Assembly (NCBI RefSeq): GCF_020037475.1
Contig: NZ_JAIQDB010000002.1
Location: forward strand, 434,001 to 498,000
Direction of reading: 5' to 3'
DNA from: Sutcliffiella deserti
GTDB taxonomy: Bacteria > Bacillota > Bacilli > Bacillales > Bacillaceae_I
DNA length: 64,000 nt
Shown here: one piece after another, positions 1-8,036 of the stretch
Layout of the letters: each line of letters begins with the position of its first letter
Position numbering within the stretch: position 1 is the stretch's first letter
Made by a program: the position numbers and the translations under genes
Notes under the pieces: model-generated
Seen by the model: only the letters and a program-made list of their open reading frames with translations
Database searches by the model: none
What the model was told of the DNA's origin: nothing

Positions 1-1662
1 GATCAGGCGAATGCTGCTCCAGATGAAATTGATGAAAAAGACCTTGCAGGAAGACGTGACCTTCGTGATCAGGTGATCGTGACGATTGATGGCGCAGATG
101 CAAAGGATCTTGATGATGCGGTTACAGTAACAAAACTGGACAACGGCAATTACAAGCTTGGTGTTCATATCGCCGATGTAACGCACTATGTAACAGAAGG
201 TTCTCCACTAGACCAAGAGGCGCAGGAACGCGGAACAAGTGTCTATTTAGTAGACCGAGTGATTCCGATGATTCCACACCGTCTGTCCAATGGAATCTGC
301 TCGTTAAACCCTAAAGTGAATCGTTTAACGATGTCTTGTGAAATGGAAATCAACACTGCTGGGGAAGTTGTAAAGCACGAAATTTTCCATAGTGTTATCA
401 AAACAGCAGAGCGAATGACTTATACCGATGTGAAAAAAATCTTGGTTGATAAGGACGAAGAGGTAATCGCGCGTTATGAGCCATTGGTTCCAATGTTTCA
501 GTTAATGGAAGAACTAGCAGGGGTGCTTCGTCAAAAGCGGATGACACGTGGTGCGATTGATTTTGATTTTAAAGAATCAAAGGTAATTGTGGACGAAGAA
601 GGAGCACCAACGGATGTAGTTCTGAGAGAACGTTCCGTTGCCGAGCGTCTCATAGAAGAGTTTATGCTTGTTGCCAACGAAACGGTTGCCGAACATTTCC
701 ACTGGATGAATGTACCGTTCATCTATCGTGTGCATGAAGATCCTAAGGAAGAAAAGCTGCAGCGCTTTTTTGAATTTATAACAAACTTCGGATATGTTGT
801 AAAAGGGAAAGGAAATGCTATTCATCCTCGTGCCCTTCAAGAGGTTATTGAGGCGGTTCAAGGAAAGCCGGAGGAAATGGTTGTTTCCACTGTCATGCTT
901 CGCTCCATGAAGCAGGCAAAATATGACGAGGAAAGCCTAGGACACTTTGGACTTTCTACAGATTATTACACCCATTTTACATCACCAATCCGACGTTACC
1001 CGGATTTAATTGTCCATCGTCTAATTCGAACGTATTTGATTGAAGGCAAGCTGGATCATACCACAAAGGAAAAATGGAATGAAAAATTACCAGCCATTGC
1101 TGAGCACTCCTCCAATATGGAGCGTCGAGCGGTAGATGCCGAGCGGGAAACAGACGATCTGAAGAAATCCGAGTATATGCTTGATAAAATCGGTGAAGAG
1201 TACGATGGTATCATCAGCTCTGTCACGAATTTCGGAATGTTCGTTGAGCTTCCAAATACAATTGAAGGACTTGTCCATGTCAGCTATCTAACAGATGATT
1301 ATTATCGTTATGACGAGCGCAATTACGCGATGATCGGAGAAAGAACAGCAAAAATTTATCGTATTGGTGACGAAATTACGATTCGTGTAGTGAACGTCAA
1401 CAAGGATGAGCGTTCGATTGATTTTGAAGTGGTCGGCATGAAAGGTACGCGCAGACCCGATACAAAAACAGCTCCACGTGTGATTCAAAGCGATCGTAAG
1501 AAGCCTGCCAAGGGACGTAGTCAAAAACGCAAACAGGAAAGCGACATTGACGACATCCAAATCGGCTGGAGCACACAAGGACCTGACAAGAAAAAGAAAA
1601 AATCAAAGCAGTTTTTCGAAAATGCGCCAAAGCAAAAACGCACCAAAAAGAAAAAGAGATAA
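1..1662 (+). CDS. rnr: Ribonuclease R, 3' part (start lies outside the window)
   Basis: Processive 3'-5' exoribonuclease that degrades structured RNA; it also works with tmRNA-SmpB in clearing defective mRNAs. The reading frame is open from base 1, so the N-terminal cold-shock domains are missing because of the window edge, not by mutation. Visible are the RNB catalytic signature [12 protein letters not shown] with its Asp cluster near residues 28-38, the long RNB domain, an S1 RNA-binding domain from about residue 400 ([17 protein letters not shown]) and a Lys/Arg-rich tail ending KKKKR, typical of RNase R rather than RNase II. smpB and ssrA follow, the usual Bacillus order. A weak hairpin at about 1665-1708 sits behind the stop. 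Confidence 0.96.
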   Translation, partial: DQANAAPDEIDEKDLAGRRDLRDQVIVTIDGADAKDLDDAVTVTKLDNGNYKLGVHIADVTHYVTEGSPLDQEAQERGTSVYLVDRVIPMIPHRLSNGICSLNPKVNRLTMSCEMEINTAGEVVKHEIFHSVIKTAERMTYTDVKKILVDKDEEVIARYEPLVPMFQLMEELAGVLRQKRMTRGAIDFDFKESKVIVDEEGAPTDVVLRERSVAERLIEEFMLVANETVAEHFHWMNVPFIYRVHEDPKEEKLQRFFEFITNFGYVVKGKGNAIHPRALQEVIEAVQGKPEEMVVSTVMLRSMKQAKYDEESLGHFGLSTDYYTHFTSPIRRYPDLIVHRLIRTYLIEGKLDHTTKEKWNEKLPAIAEHSSNMERRAVDAERETDDLKKSEYMLDKIGEEYDGIISSVTNFGMFVELPNTIEGLVHVSYLTDDYYRYDERNYAMIGERTAKIYRIGDEITIRVVNVNKDERSIDFEVVGMKGTRRPDTKTAPRVIQSDRKKPAKGRSQKRKQESDIDDIQIGWSTQGPDKKKKKSKQFFENAPKQKRTKKKKR

Positions 1663-1703
1663 AGTCACAAGAAGAAGAGGGCTAGTGTTAAAGCTCTCTT
1701 TTC

Positions 1704-1732
1704 TTGTAGAACCCTCGTAAATTTGGTAAAAT
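1704..1732 (+). promoter_or_regulatory. Sigma-A-type promoter for smpB
   Basis: TTGTAG (1704-1709) and TAAAAT (1727-1732) are separated by 17 bp and lie about 30 bp before smpB, downstream of the hairpin that follows rnr. This suggests smpB can be transcribed separately from rnr. Confidence 0.45.
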
Positions 1733-1763
1733 ATTCACTACTGCAAGAAGGGGGAGATACAGC

Positions 1764-2231
1764 ATGCCAAAAGGGGAAGGCAAAGTCATAAGCCAGAATA
1801 AAAAAGCAAATCATGACTATGCAATCGAACAAACCTATGAAACGGGAATGGTCCTGCAGGGTACAGAAATAAAGTCCCTTCGTAAAGGCCGGGCCAATCT
1901 AAAGGATTCCTTTGCACGCGTCCAAAACGGTGAAGTGTTCCTGCATAATCTTCATATAAGCCCATATGAACAAGGAAACCGTTATAACCATGATCCGTTA
2001 CGTACAAGAAAACTGCTTCTTCATCGCAAACAGATTAATCAATTGATTGGGCTAACGAAAGAAGAAGGCTACGCGCTCGTACCTTTAAAAATCTATTTAA
2101 AAAATGGCTATGCCAAACTATTAATTGGATTAGGTAAAGGGAAAAAGAAATACGACAAGCGTGAAGATCTTAAAAAGAAAGAAGCAAAGCGTGATGTGGA
2201 AAGAGCATTCCGCGAGCGTCAAAAGGAATAG
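1764..2231 (+). CDS. smpB: SsrA-binding protein SmpB
   Basis: Binds the tRNA-like domain of tmRNA and takes it into the A site of stalled ribosomes, so it is essential for trans-translation. It is 155 residues, normal length. It opens with a basic segment and the conserved stretch [20 protein letters not shown], has the [20 protein letters not shown] core of the OB-like barrel, and ends in a very basic tail ([17 protein letters not shown]) that becomes helical in the mRNA channel. The ATG follows AAGGGGGAG with good spacing. ssrA lies 184 bp downstream, so both partners of the rescue system are adjacent. Confidence 0.98.
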   Translation: MPKGEGKVISQNKKANHDYAIEQTYETGMVLQGTEIKSLRKGRANLKDSFARVQNGEVFLHNLHISPYEQGNRYNHDPLRTRKLLLHRKQINQLIGLTKEEGYALVPLKIYLKNGYAKLLIGLGKGKKKYDKREDLKKKEAKRDVERAFRERQKE

Positions 2232-2258
2232 TTCTTCTCTTTTTACAATAACTTACAA

Positions 2259-2286
2259 TTGCAAAGTTAGACAGATATGCTATAAT
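2259..2286 (+). promoter_or_regulatory. Promoter for ssrA
   Basis: TTGCAA (2259-2264) and a perfect TATAAT (2281-2286) are spaced 16 bp apart. Transcription would begin near 2293, leaving a leader of about 120 nt before the mature tmRNA 5' end at 2416. That leader would be removed by 5' processing, presumably by RNase P. Confidence 0.6.
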
Positions 2287-2506
2287 GAAGTTGTCGCTGA
2301 TAGCCGGTGGCACTTTGATAATTGAATAGCTAACTTATTAGCCTAATTATCTTTCCCGTTAACACCTCGAAAAGTGCTTGTTGATTTAAACTTCAACAGG
2401 GACATTTACAATCGAGGGGACGTTACGGATTCGACAGGGATAGTTCGAGCTTGGGTTGCGAGTCGAGGGGATCGTCCTCGTCAAAACGTCAAAGCCAATA
2501 ATAACT

Positions 2507-2542
2507 GGCAAACAAAACAACAACTTCGCTTTAGCTGCGTAA
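2507..2542 (+). other. tmRNA tag reading frame
   Basis: The codons from GGC at 2507 to TAA at 2540-2542 encode GKQNNNFALAA, giving the tag (A)GKQNNNFALAA once the alanine carried by tmRNA is included. The ALAA end is the ClpXP-type degradation signal. The tag closely resembles Bacillaceae tags of the form GKxNNNFALAA. Confidence 0.93.
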
Positions 2543-2763
2543 CAACAGACTATAGCGGTTCCTCCCTCCATCGCCCATGTGGTAGGATCAGGGACTCACT
2601 CTAAGTGGGCTACGCCGGAGATCACCGTCTGAGGTCAAAGGAAGAGAACAACCAGACTAGCTGCTAAAAAGCCCGTTGATAGGCTGATTAGTTAGCGAAA
2701 TACTAATATATCAACTACACTCGTAGACGCTTAAGTGGCGATGTTTCTGGACGTGGGTTCGAT

Positions 2764-3047
2764 TAATTATTAGTCGCCTTGTATGGCAACATACAAGTGA
2801 AAATCTGGCTTTATCGGTGAAACCTAAGTCGCGCATATTGTAGCGATAAGGCAATGCCGAGCGGTATGTGGAGTAATCCAACAGCCGTGTATCGACTCAT
2901 AGGTTGCCACATCTGTGGTAATACTAGGATGCGAAATCTCTGGTTGCAATAGCAACTAAAAAATACGGTTCGCATAATACGCCAGAGGGCCTCCTTACCG
3001 AGGTTCAAGATATAGTCAGTGCCATGACGAAAGCATGGAACAGCATG
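2764..3047 (+). mobile_element. Group I intron inside ssrA, 284 nt, without an internal ORF
   Basis: The intron is bounded by U2763 at the 5' exon end and a terminal G3047, as group I introns require. P1 can form between exon bases CGAU (2760-2763) and guide bases GUCG (2773-2776), placing the required U-G wobble at the 5' splice site. Near the 3' end, AAGATATAGTC is the classical conserved S element; its AGTC can pair with GACT near 2893-2896 to form P7. Removing the segment restores a perfect five-pair T stem and a seven-base T-loop in tmRNA. No endonuclease ORF with recognisable motifs lies within. The intron is small and may be autocatalytic; splicing is inferred. Confidence 0.9.
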
Positions 3048-3071
3048 TCCCACCGTCTCCATTTTAAAAGT

Positions 3072-3102
3072 AAAAGACCGCACATCATGTGTGGTCTTTT
3101 TT
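3072..3102 (+). terminator. Rho-independent terminator behind ssrA
   Basis: AAAAGACCGCACA pairs with TGTGTGGTCTTTT around a three-base loop and ends in a T run. It has A and T runs on both sides, so it can also serve the convergent endonuclease gene that stops at 3105. Confidence 0.9.
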
Positions 3103-3104
3103 AT

Positions 3105-3503
3105 TTAGAGTTTAAAAAAGTGATCTTCAAAAGAAAGTTTCAGCTTTAAGTCACAAGCATTATATTTTCCGTTCCTTTTTGTAACCTTATTATAGTTCTC
3201 TAAAATAAATTTAGCCCTCTCCCTTTTTACATTAACCCTCAAAAAAGGGTAAATATGTTCTAACAATAAGAATACTTCACTCTTAATCTTAACGTTTAGA
3301 GTAAAAGAGTCTTTGTGTTTTTCTGGATTATAATTCTTTTTATTTATTATTGTTCCGCCTGCTAAGGATCTTATATATTCTAGTAGTTCGTAATCAGTGG
3401 AAGATATGGTAATACAAGGCCTTCTGAATTCACTTATATGCATCCTTGATAAAGTAATACTTCCTTCTCCATCAATAATCCCAGCAATATAAGCAGCTTC
3501 CAA
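3105..3503 (-). CDS. LAGLIDADG homing endonuclease, opposite strand, directly behind ssrA
   Basis: Site-specific DNA endonuclease of the single-motif LAGLIDADG family, which acts as a homodimer. The N-terminus AAYIAGIIDGEGSI is the LAGLIDADG helix with its catalytic acidic residue, followed by strand segments such as RPCITISSTDYELLEYI and a basic C-terminal half. It is 132 residues, somewhat short for the family. The open frame begins at TTG 3503, 13 bases after an AGGAGGAG site. An ATG at 3511-3509, ideally spaced from that site, is out of frame by one base; an added base would give a start MQD-LEAAYIAG. So either TTG is used or one base was lost. It ends at the ssrA terminator. Its likely target is the uninterrupted ssrA T-loop (inference). 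Confidence 0.9.
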   Translation of the reverse strand: MEAAYIAGIIDGEGSITLSRMHISEFRRPCITISSTDYELLEYIRSLAGGTIINKKNYNPEKHKDSFTLNVKIKSEVFLLLEHIYPFLRVNVKRERAKFILENYNKVTKRNGKYNACDLKLKLSFEDHFFKL

Positions 3504-3605
3504 TCTTGCATAACATCTCCTCCTAATTTTAATTAAGCACCAACATATTCATTAAAACCGTTATACTACTTCCAATTAATATACACAAAAAGGGGGCCCT
3601 TCCCA

Positions 3606-3710
3606 ATGAATTTCTAAAACAAAACCGTCACCCTCACTGGTGCAGCTAACGGCATCGGGAAAAACATTGCTAAGACATACATCAAAATCTTCTATTTTGC
3701 AAAAGAATAG
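3606..3710 (+). pseudogene. Decayed 5' end of a short-chain dehydrogenase gene
   Basis: Frame from ATG 3606 reads MNF*NKTVTLTGAANGIGKN and continues to a TAG at 3708-3710. It carries the SDR nucleotide motif TGAANGIG and aligns with the start of the intact SDR at 10213 (MDFQDKVVIITGAANGIGRG). The CAA codon for Gln in the intact gene is TAA here. A GGGGG stretch before the ATG looks like the old ribosome binding site. Nothing of the rest of the enzyme follows, so only the N-terminal Rossmann segment survives. Confidence 0.75.
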
Positions 3711-3799
3711 GACGATATCGTTTAAATAACCGTTGCTTGGGGTTAAATGCAGGATTCACATTGTTTTTTGAGAAAGGGGGATTTGAGTTGCTTGTGAGG

Positions 3800-3843
3800 A
3801 AAAAATTTCTAAGCGCTACAAGAACAAAATTCTTGGAGCGCTT
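3800..3843 (-). terminator. Terminator behind the VOC gene
   Basis: AAGCGCT and CAAGAA pair with TTCTTG and AGCGCTT around a short AT loop; on the minus strand the stem is followed by a T-rich run. It lies just after the stop of the VOC gene. Confidence 0.75.
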
Positions 3844-3853
3844 TCTTCAATTG

Positions 3854-4276
3854 TTATTGTGGTTTCGTGTAGTTCAAATCCCACTTCACACCAAAGGGAT
3901 CTTGTACGCCTCCATACTTTGCACCCCAGAATGTATCTTGAAGCTCCATCAGTACATTGCCGTTTTCACTTAGGCGTGCGTATAGCGTATTGATTTGTTC
4001 TTCGCTTTCCATTTCCAGCATAAGAGAAACGTTGCTGCCTACTTCGACTGTTTGTCCTGGGAAGCAGTCGGAAGCCATCAAAGTCAGGTTTCCTTTTTCA
4101 AAACGAGCATGCATGACTAGGTTGTCGACTTCAGGTGGAGTAGGGAAGTCTGCTTCGCCAAAGGTCTGGATCCCCACAATTTCACCTTTAAACACCTCTT
4201 TATAAAATTCAAGGGCTTCTCTTGCATTTCCGTTAAACGATAAATAAGGTACGGCTTGATGCTTCAAGTTCAACAC
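3854..4276 (-). CDS. VOC-superfamily protein (PhnB / glyoxalase-like)
   Basis: A 140-residue protein of the PhnB/DUF1338-like branch of the vicinal oxygen chelate fold. Typical features are the opening AVPYLSFNGNAREALEFYKEVF, the central FPTPPEVDNLVMHARFEKGNLTLMASD and the closing FWGAKYGGVQDPFGVKWDLN. In this branch the metal ligands are often incomplete and the substrate is unknown, so no reaction is assigned. The ATG is preceded on the minus strand by AAGGAGTGTTGAACTTG. It stands alone, with its own terminator, opposite in direction to the downstream transporter operon. Confidence 0.85.
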   Translation of the reverse strand: MLNLKHQAVPYLSFNGNAREALEFYKEVFKGEIVGIQTFGEADFPTPPEVDNLVMHARFEKGNLTLMASDCFPGQTVEVGSNVSLMLEMESEEQINTLYARLSENGNVLMELQDTFWGAKYGGVQDPFGVKWDLNYTKPQ

Positions 4277-4752
4277 TCCTTCAATTGAATATGTACTGAC
4301 TCTTTCATTATATTTTGGTGCTGATAAAAAGTAAAGAACATACGTTCGACAAATAATAATAAGTTTTTAATTACTCTTAAAGTTTAATGTAGAAGTTGTG
4401 ATGGTTTCTAGCAGTTGAATGGAGCCAAAAGGCGTAGACTCCAGTGTGAGGTAGTGGTAGACCGCAGTCGAAGCCTGAGGTCGCTGAAGGTCTCCTCCGG
4501 GAAAGGAACAGGAGTTTCCAAAAGAACCAACCTATTCCCATAGTAGAGTAGTAAAAGTCTTCCCCTAAGGATTGGAATGGCAGGTTAGAGGGTCCCTTTT
4601 ACCGCTCATGGATAAGCGAACAACTAAAACAGAATGAAACAGGGAGTTCAACCAGTAATCGAATATTTTTCACCATCTAGGTTTAACCTCATTTACTTTG
4701 TGGTAACTAGATTTTATGACTTAATTTATTACATACATAGGAGGAAAGTTAA
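4277..4752 (+). repeat. Intergenic region with a diverged GC-rich repeat (about 4420-4640)
   Basis: No gene is seen. About 4420-4640 resembles an eroded mixture of the two repeat types that recur at 10, 11.4-13, 40, 43 and 53 kb: GGAGCCAAAAGGCGTAGACTCC at its left (compare the 40-kb copy) and a right part with AACAGAATGAAACAGGGAG, like the end of the 12-kb units. The last 110 bases are AT-rich and should hold the promoter of the sugar ABC operon, but no convincing -35/-10 pair stands out. Confidence 0.55.
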
Positions 4753-6048
4753 TTGAAAAAGCTATCATTCTTTATTACTTGCATGCTTATTATTTCAATG
4801 ATTACTGGTTGTAGTTCTTCTAGCAATAGCGCCGCTGAGGCGGAAGCGCAGGAAGGTAAAGTGGTTTTGGACTTTTGGACCTTTTGGGGGTCTGAAACAA
4901 GAAGACCTATTATTGAAAAAATTATTACCGATTATAACGAGTCCCAGGATGAAGTGTATGTAAAGCATACTTTCCTGCCATGGGGAGATATATGGACGAA
5001 AAACCTGGTTTCCATTGCATCTGGAAAGCCAGCAGACGTGATTGTTAATGACATCAATTCGGTTGCACATCGTGCGGAAAATAATCAGGCATCTGAACTG
5101 ACTGATTATGTGGATGATGAGTTCAAAGAGCAATTTTACCCTCATTTATGGGATATGGTAGAGACGGATGGGAAAACTTTTGCTGTACCGTTTACTACAG
5201 ATACGCGAGTACTTTTTTATAATAAGAAAGCATTCGAGGAAGTAGGATTAGATCCTGATTCTCCTCCAGCTACTTGGGAAGAACTGGAGGAATATGCGAA
5301 AAAGCTTGATGTAAAAGAAGGAGACCGCTATGAGCGAATCGGTTTCTATCCTCTATGGGGAGGCATGGGAGCAGACTCATGGATGATTAATGCAGATGAT
5401 GGACAAGGCCTGATCGAAGATGGAGAAGTTTTCATTAACACCGAGAATAAAGCAAAAGGGCTGCAGTGGGTGTTAGACTGGCGTAATCATTATGGCAGTA
5501 AAAATGTTGATGCTTTTAGTGCCGAATTCGGAAGTGAGCAAGCGAATCCGTTCATCTCAGGTAAAGTAGCGATGTGGGTAGATGTTGGAACGTTCTATAC
5601 ACAAATTCGTGATTATGGACAAGACATGGAAATCGGTGTTGCGCCAATTCCGGCAGCAGAGGAATCGACAGGCAATTGGAGTGCCGGCGGTGGATTTGTG
5701 GTGGAAGTTCCTGAAGGTTCCGATAATCCAGAGGAAGCGATGGATTTTATAAAATATTTAACGGGTCCTGAGGCACAGAAGTATTGGGCAGAGAAAAACT
5801 ACGACAATGTAGCAAACATTGAAGGATCTGAAGCGGCATTAGAAGAGCTTGATGGCCAGGAAAAAGAAGTGTACGGTTTTATGATTGAGAACCTCGAATA
5901 TACACAGCTATTCCCGGTTCCTGTTGATTATCCGGACTATTTGGACCAAGTTAATCCGGTCATTGATCAGGTGTTATTAGGTGAAGTAGAGCCTGAGGAT
6001 GGCCTGGAAAAAGCGGAAGAGTCTGTGGAAAAAATAAAAAGAAATTAA
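4753..6048 (+). CDS. Sugar ABC transporter substrate-binding lipoprotein
   Basis: Extracellular family-1 solute-binding protein that delivers a sugar to the two permeases encoded next. The start is TTG at 4753 behind TAGGAGGAAAG. Residues 1-19 are a lipoprotein signal with lipobox ITGC, so Cys20 would be lipidated; a Ser/Ala/Glu linker follows. The body (VVLDFWTFWGSETRRPIIEKI, ASGKPADVIVNDINSV, GKVAMWVDVGTFYTQI) has the layout of maltose or multiple-sugar binding proteins, 431 residues in all. The substrate cannot be read from the sequence; the ThuA/Gfo-Idh cluster 5 kb away may use the same sugar (inference). Confidence 0.92.
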   Translation: MKKLSFFITCMLIISMITGCSSSSNSAAEAEAQEGKVVLDFWTFWGSETRRPIIEKIITDYNESQDEVYVKHTFLPWGDIWTKNLVSIASGKPADVIVNDINSVAHRAENNQASELTDYVDDEFKEQFYPHLWDMVETDGKTFAVPFTTDTRVLFYNKKAFEEVGLDPDSPPATWEELEEYAKKLDVKEGDRYERIGFYPLWGGMGADSWMINADDGQGLIEDGEVFINTENKAKGLQWVLDWRNHYGSKNVDAFSAEFGSEQANPFISGKVAMWVDVGTFYTQIRDYGQDMEIGVAPIPAAEESTGNWSAGGGFVVEVPEGSDNPEEAMDFIKYLTGPEAQKYWAEKNYDNVANIEGSEAALEELDGQEKEVYGFMIENLEYTQLFPVPVDYPDYLDQVNPVIDQVLLGEVEPEDGLEKAEESVEKIKRN

Positions 6049-6132
6049 TAATAAAGCTAAAAAAGAAAGTGGGGCTAGGCCTTGCTTTCTCTCTTTTGTT
6101 TTTTCTATAGGGGATATGAGGAGTGAAGCTGG

Positions 6133-7125
6133 ATGAGGGTGAATCAAACAGGAGCCGCAGGAAAATCCATTACAACCGAGATGAATCACGAAAAAAAAGG
6201 AATTATCAGAGCGAGAAGAGGGAAGGTTTCCAGAAGCAAAAAGGAAAATCTGATGGGCTACTTGTTTATTAGTCCTTGGTTGATCGGTTTTTTTGGTTTA
6301 ACTCTTGGACCAATGCTTTTTTCGCTATACGCAAGTTTCACAGATTATAATATAACATCCAAAATGAATTTTATCGGATTGGCAAACTATAAAAAGATGT
6401 TTACGTTTGATGATCTCTTTACGGTGTCTTTATGGAATACATTGTATTATGTGGCATTCACTGTTCCGCTAACGACCATGGGGGCAATTTTGATTGCAGT
6501 ATTACTTAACCAGAGGGTAAAAGGGATTAATGTGTATCGCACAATCTTCTATTTACCTGCAGTTCTTTCTGGTGTAGGTGTATATTTTCTGTGGATGCAA
6601 ATGCTCAGCCCTTCCACTGGTCTTGTGAATACAGTGCTTGCCTGGTTTGGCATTGCAGGTCCGGCCTGGTTATTTGATCCTGAATGGACAAAACCTGCCT
6701 TGGTACTGATGAAAATGTGGAGTGTTGGCGGCGGAATGCTGTTGTACCTTGCAAGCTTACAGGGAGTATCGAATCAAATGTATGAGGCTGCTACACTAGA
6801 CGGAGCAAATGTTTGGCATCGGTTTCGTTACATTACAATCCCAATGATCAGTCCCATCATTTTCTTTGACATTGTAACAAGCACAATTGGGTCTTTCCAG
6901 GTTTTTCAAGAAGCATACGTGATGAGTGAGAGCGGTAATGGTGGTCCTGCAAATTCATTATTGTTCTATAATTTACATATGTGGAAGAATGCCTTTGAAA
7001 TATTTGATATGGGGTATGCATCTGCGATGGCTTGGGTATTATTCTTAATTGTTCTTATACTAACTGTGTTCCATCTTTATATCAGTAAAAAATGGGTGCA
7101 TTATGAAGGGGGGCATGGGAGATGA
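6133..7125 (+). CDS. Sugar ABC transporter permease, MalF type
   Basis: First membrane component of the importer, about six transmembrane segments, 330 residues. After a basic cytoplasmic N-terminus (MNHEKKG...RRGKVSRSKKENL) comes GYLFISPWLIGFFGLTLGPML, the usual start of MalF-like permeases. The cytoplasmic EAA loop reads YEAATLDGANVWHRFRYITI, the site that docks the ATPase. ATG 6133 follows GAGGAGTGAAGCTGG; a second ATG lies 16 codons downstream. The gene is 84 bp after the binding-protein gene and overlaps the next permease by 4 bp. Confidence 0.94.
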   Translation: MRVNQTGAAGKSITTEMNHEKKGIIRARRGKVSRSKKENLMGYLFISPWLIGFFGLTLGPMLFSLYASFTDYNITSKMNFIGLANYKKMFTFDDLFTVSLWNTLYYVAFTVPLTTMGAILIAVLLNQRVKGINVYRTIFYLPAVLSGVGVYFLWMQMLSPSTGLVNTVLAWFGIAGPAWLFDPEWTKPALVLMKMWSVGGGMLLYLASLQGVSNQMYEAATLDGANVWHRFRYITIPMISPIIFFDIVTSTIGSFQVFQEAYVMSESGNGGPANSLLFYNLHMWKNAFEIFDMGYASAMAWVLFLIVLILTVFHLYISKKWVHYEGGHGR

Positions 7126-7991
7126 GTGAGGCAGTTAAGCCAAAATGGTACAAAACAACTACCTTCACTTCCTCGCTTAAAAAGTGGGTAGTGTCACTTA
7201 TTTTAATAGCAGGAAGCATCCTGTTTTTATTGCCGCTTTGGTGGATGATCTCCACTTCTTTAAAGTCTCCACAGGAAATTGCGCAATACCCGCCAAGTTT
7301 TTGGCCGGATGAATTTTTATTTTCAAACTACCTTGAAGCTTGGCAGACTGCCCCATTCACAAGGTGGGCGTTGAATACTTTGTTTGTTGCAGTAGTTGGA
7401 ACGATAGGTGCGGTACTAGTTAATTCTTTGGTTGCCTATGGTTTTGCGAAGATTCGTTTTAAAGGAAGAAATGTTTTATTCGTCATTATCCTTGCTACCA
7501 TGCTGATTCCAGGCTTTGTGACCATGGTACCGCAGTACATGTTATTTTCAAAATTAGGCTGGGTGAATACCTATTTACCTTTAATTGTTCCTGCCTTTTT
7601 CGGTAGTGCTTTTTTTATTTTTCTTTTACGACAATTTATGATGACAATCCCGAATGAGTTGATGGAGGCCGCAATTCTGGATGGAGCAGGCCATCTCCAA
7701 ATTTGGTGGCATATAATGATTCCGCTAACAAAGCCTGCCCTTATCACTGTAGCAATCTTTTCGTTTAATGGCGCCTGGAATGACCTGCTTGGGCCATTGC
7801 TCTATTTGAATGATGAAAATTTGTACACCTTACAGATTGGTTTACAAACGTTCAAAGGATCGGTTCAGACGCAGTGGCATTACCTGATGGCCATGTCTGT
7901 CACGGTACTTATGCCTGTTGTCGCGTTATTCTTTTTCTTCCAGCGTTATTTTATCGAAGGATCGAATCTTTCTTCAGGTACAAAAGGGTAA
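7122..7991 (+). CDS. Sugar ABC transporter permease, MalG type
   Basis: Second membrane component, 289 residues, six predicted transmembrane segments beginning WVVSLILIAGSILFLLPLWW. The EAA loop is MEAAILDGAGHLQIWWHIMI. Its ATG overlaps the TGA of the first permease (ATGA), suggesting translational coupling. No ATP-binding gene follows; in Bacillus such importers commonly share one multitask ATPase (MsmX type) encoded elsewhere, which is the likely explanation here. Confidence 0.94.
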   Translation: MSEAVKPKWYKTTTFTSSLKKWVVSLILIAGSILFLLPLWWMISTSLKSPQEIAQYPPSFWPDEFLFSNYLEAWQTAPFTRWALNTLFVAVVGTIGAVLVNSLVAYGFAKIRFKGRNVLFVIILATMLIPGFVTMVPQYMLFSKLGWVNTYLPLIVPAFFGSAFFIFLLRQFMMTIPNELMEAAILDGAGHLQIWWHIMIPLTKPALITVAIFSFNGAWNDLLGPLLYLNDENLYTLQIGLQTFKGSVQTQWHYLMAMSVTVLMPVVALFFFFQRYFIEGSNLSSGTKG

Positions 7992-8000
7992 AGATACTGA

Positions 8001-8033
8001 AAAGGGCAATCTCCTAGGAGGCTGCCCTTTGTT
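8001..8033. terminator. Terminator between the ABC operon and the convergent DUF3231 gene
   Basis: AAAGGGCA (8001-8008) pairs with TGCCCTTT (8023-8030); the loop contains the palindrome CTCCTAGGAG. It can act in both directions. Confidence 0.85.
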
Positions 8034-8036
8034 AGA

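Larger units (their letters stand above)
2416..3061 (+). ncRNA. ssrA: tmRNA (ssrA) gene, split by a group I intron in the T-loop
   Basis: Transfer-messenger RNA that rescues stalled ribosomes and adds a degradation tag. Exon 1 is 2416-2763 and exon 2 is 3048-3061. The acceptor stem pairs GGGGACG (2416-2422) with CGTCTCC (3054-3060); A3061 is the discriminator. The T stem pairs GTGGG (2753-2757) with CCCAC (3049-3053) around the seven-base loop TTCGAT|T, which is whole only after removal of 2764-3047. The mature RNA would be 362 nt plus CCA, normal for Bacillus. CCA is not encoded, because the discriminator is followed directly by TTTT. The conserved start GGGGACGTTACGGATTCGA and the segment CGTAGACGCTTAAGT before the T arm leave no doubt about identity. 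Confidence 0.97.

Noticed and set aside
2374-2604. Open frame of 76 codons across the start of ssrA
   Set aside because: It runs through the tmRNA in a frame other than the tag frame; conserved RNA structure explains the sequence.
2811-3083. Minus-strand frame of 90 codons within the ssrA intron
   Set aside because: No ribosome binding site, no endonuclease motif, and it overlaps intron core elements; taken as chance.
3737-3973. Plus-strand frame of 78 codons
   Set aside because: It lies across the terminator and the antisense strand of the VOC gene; no family features.
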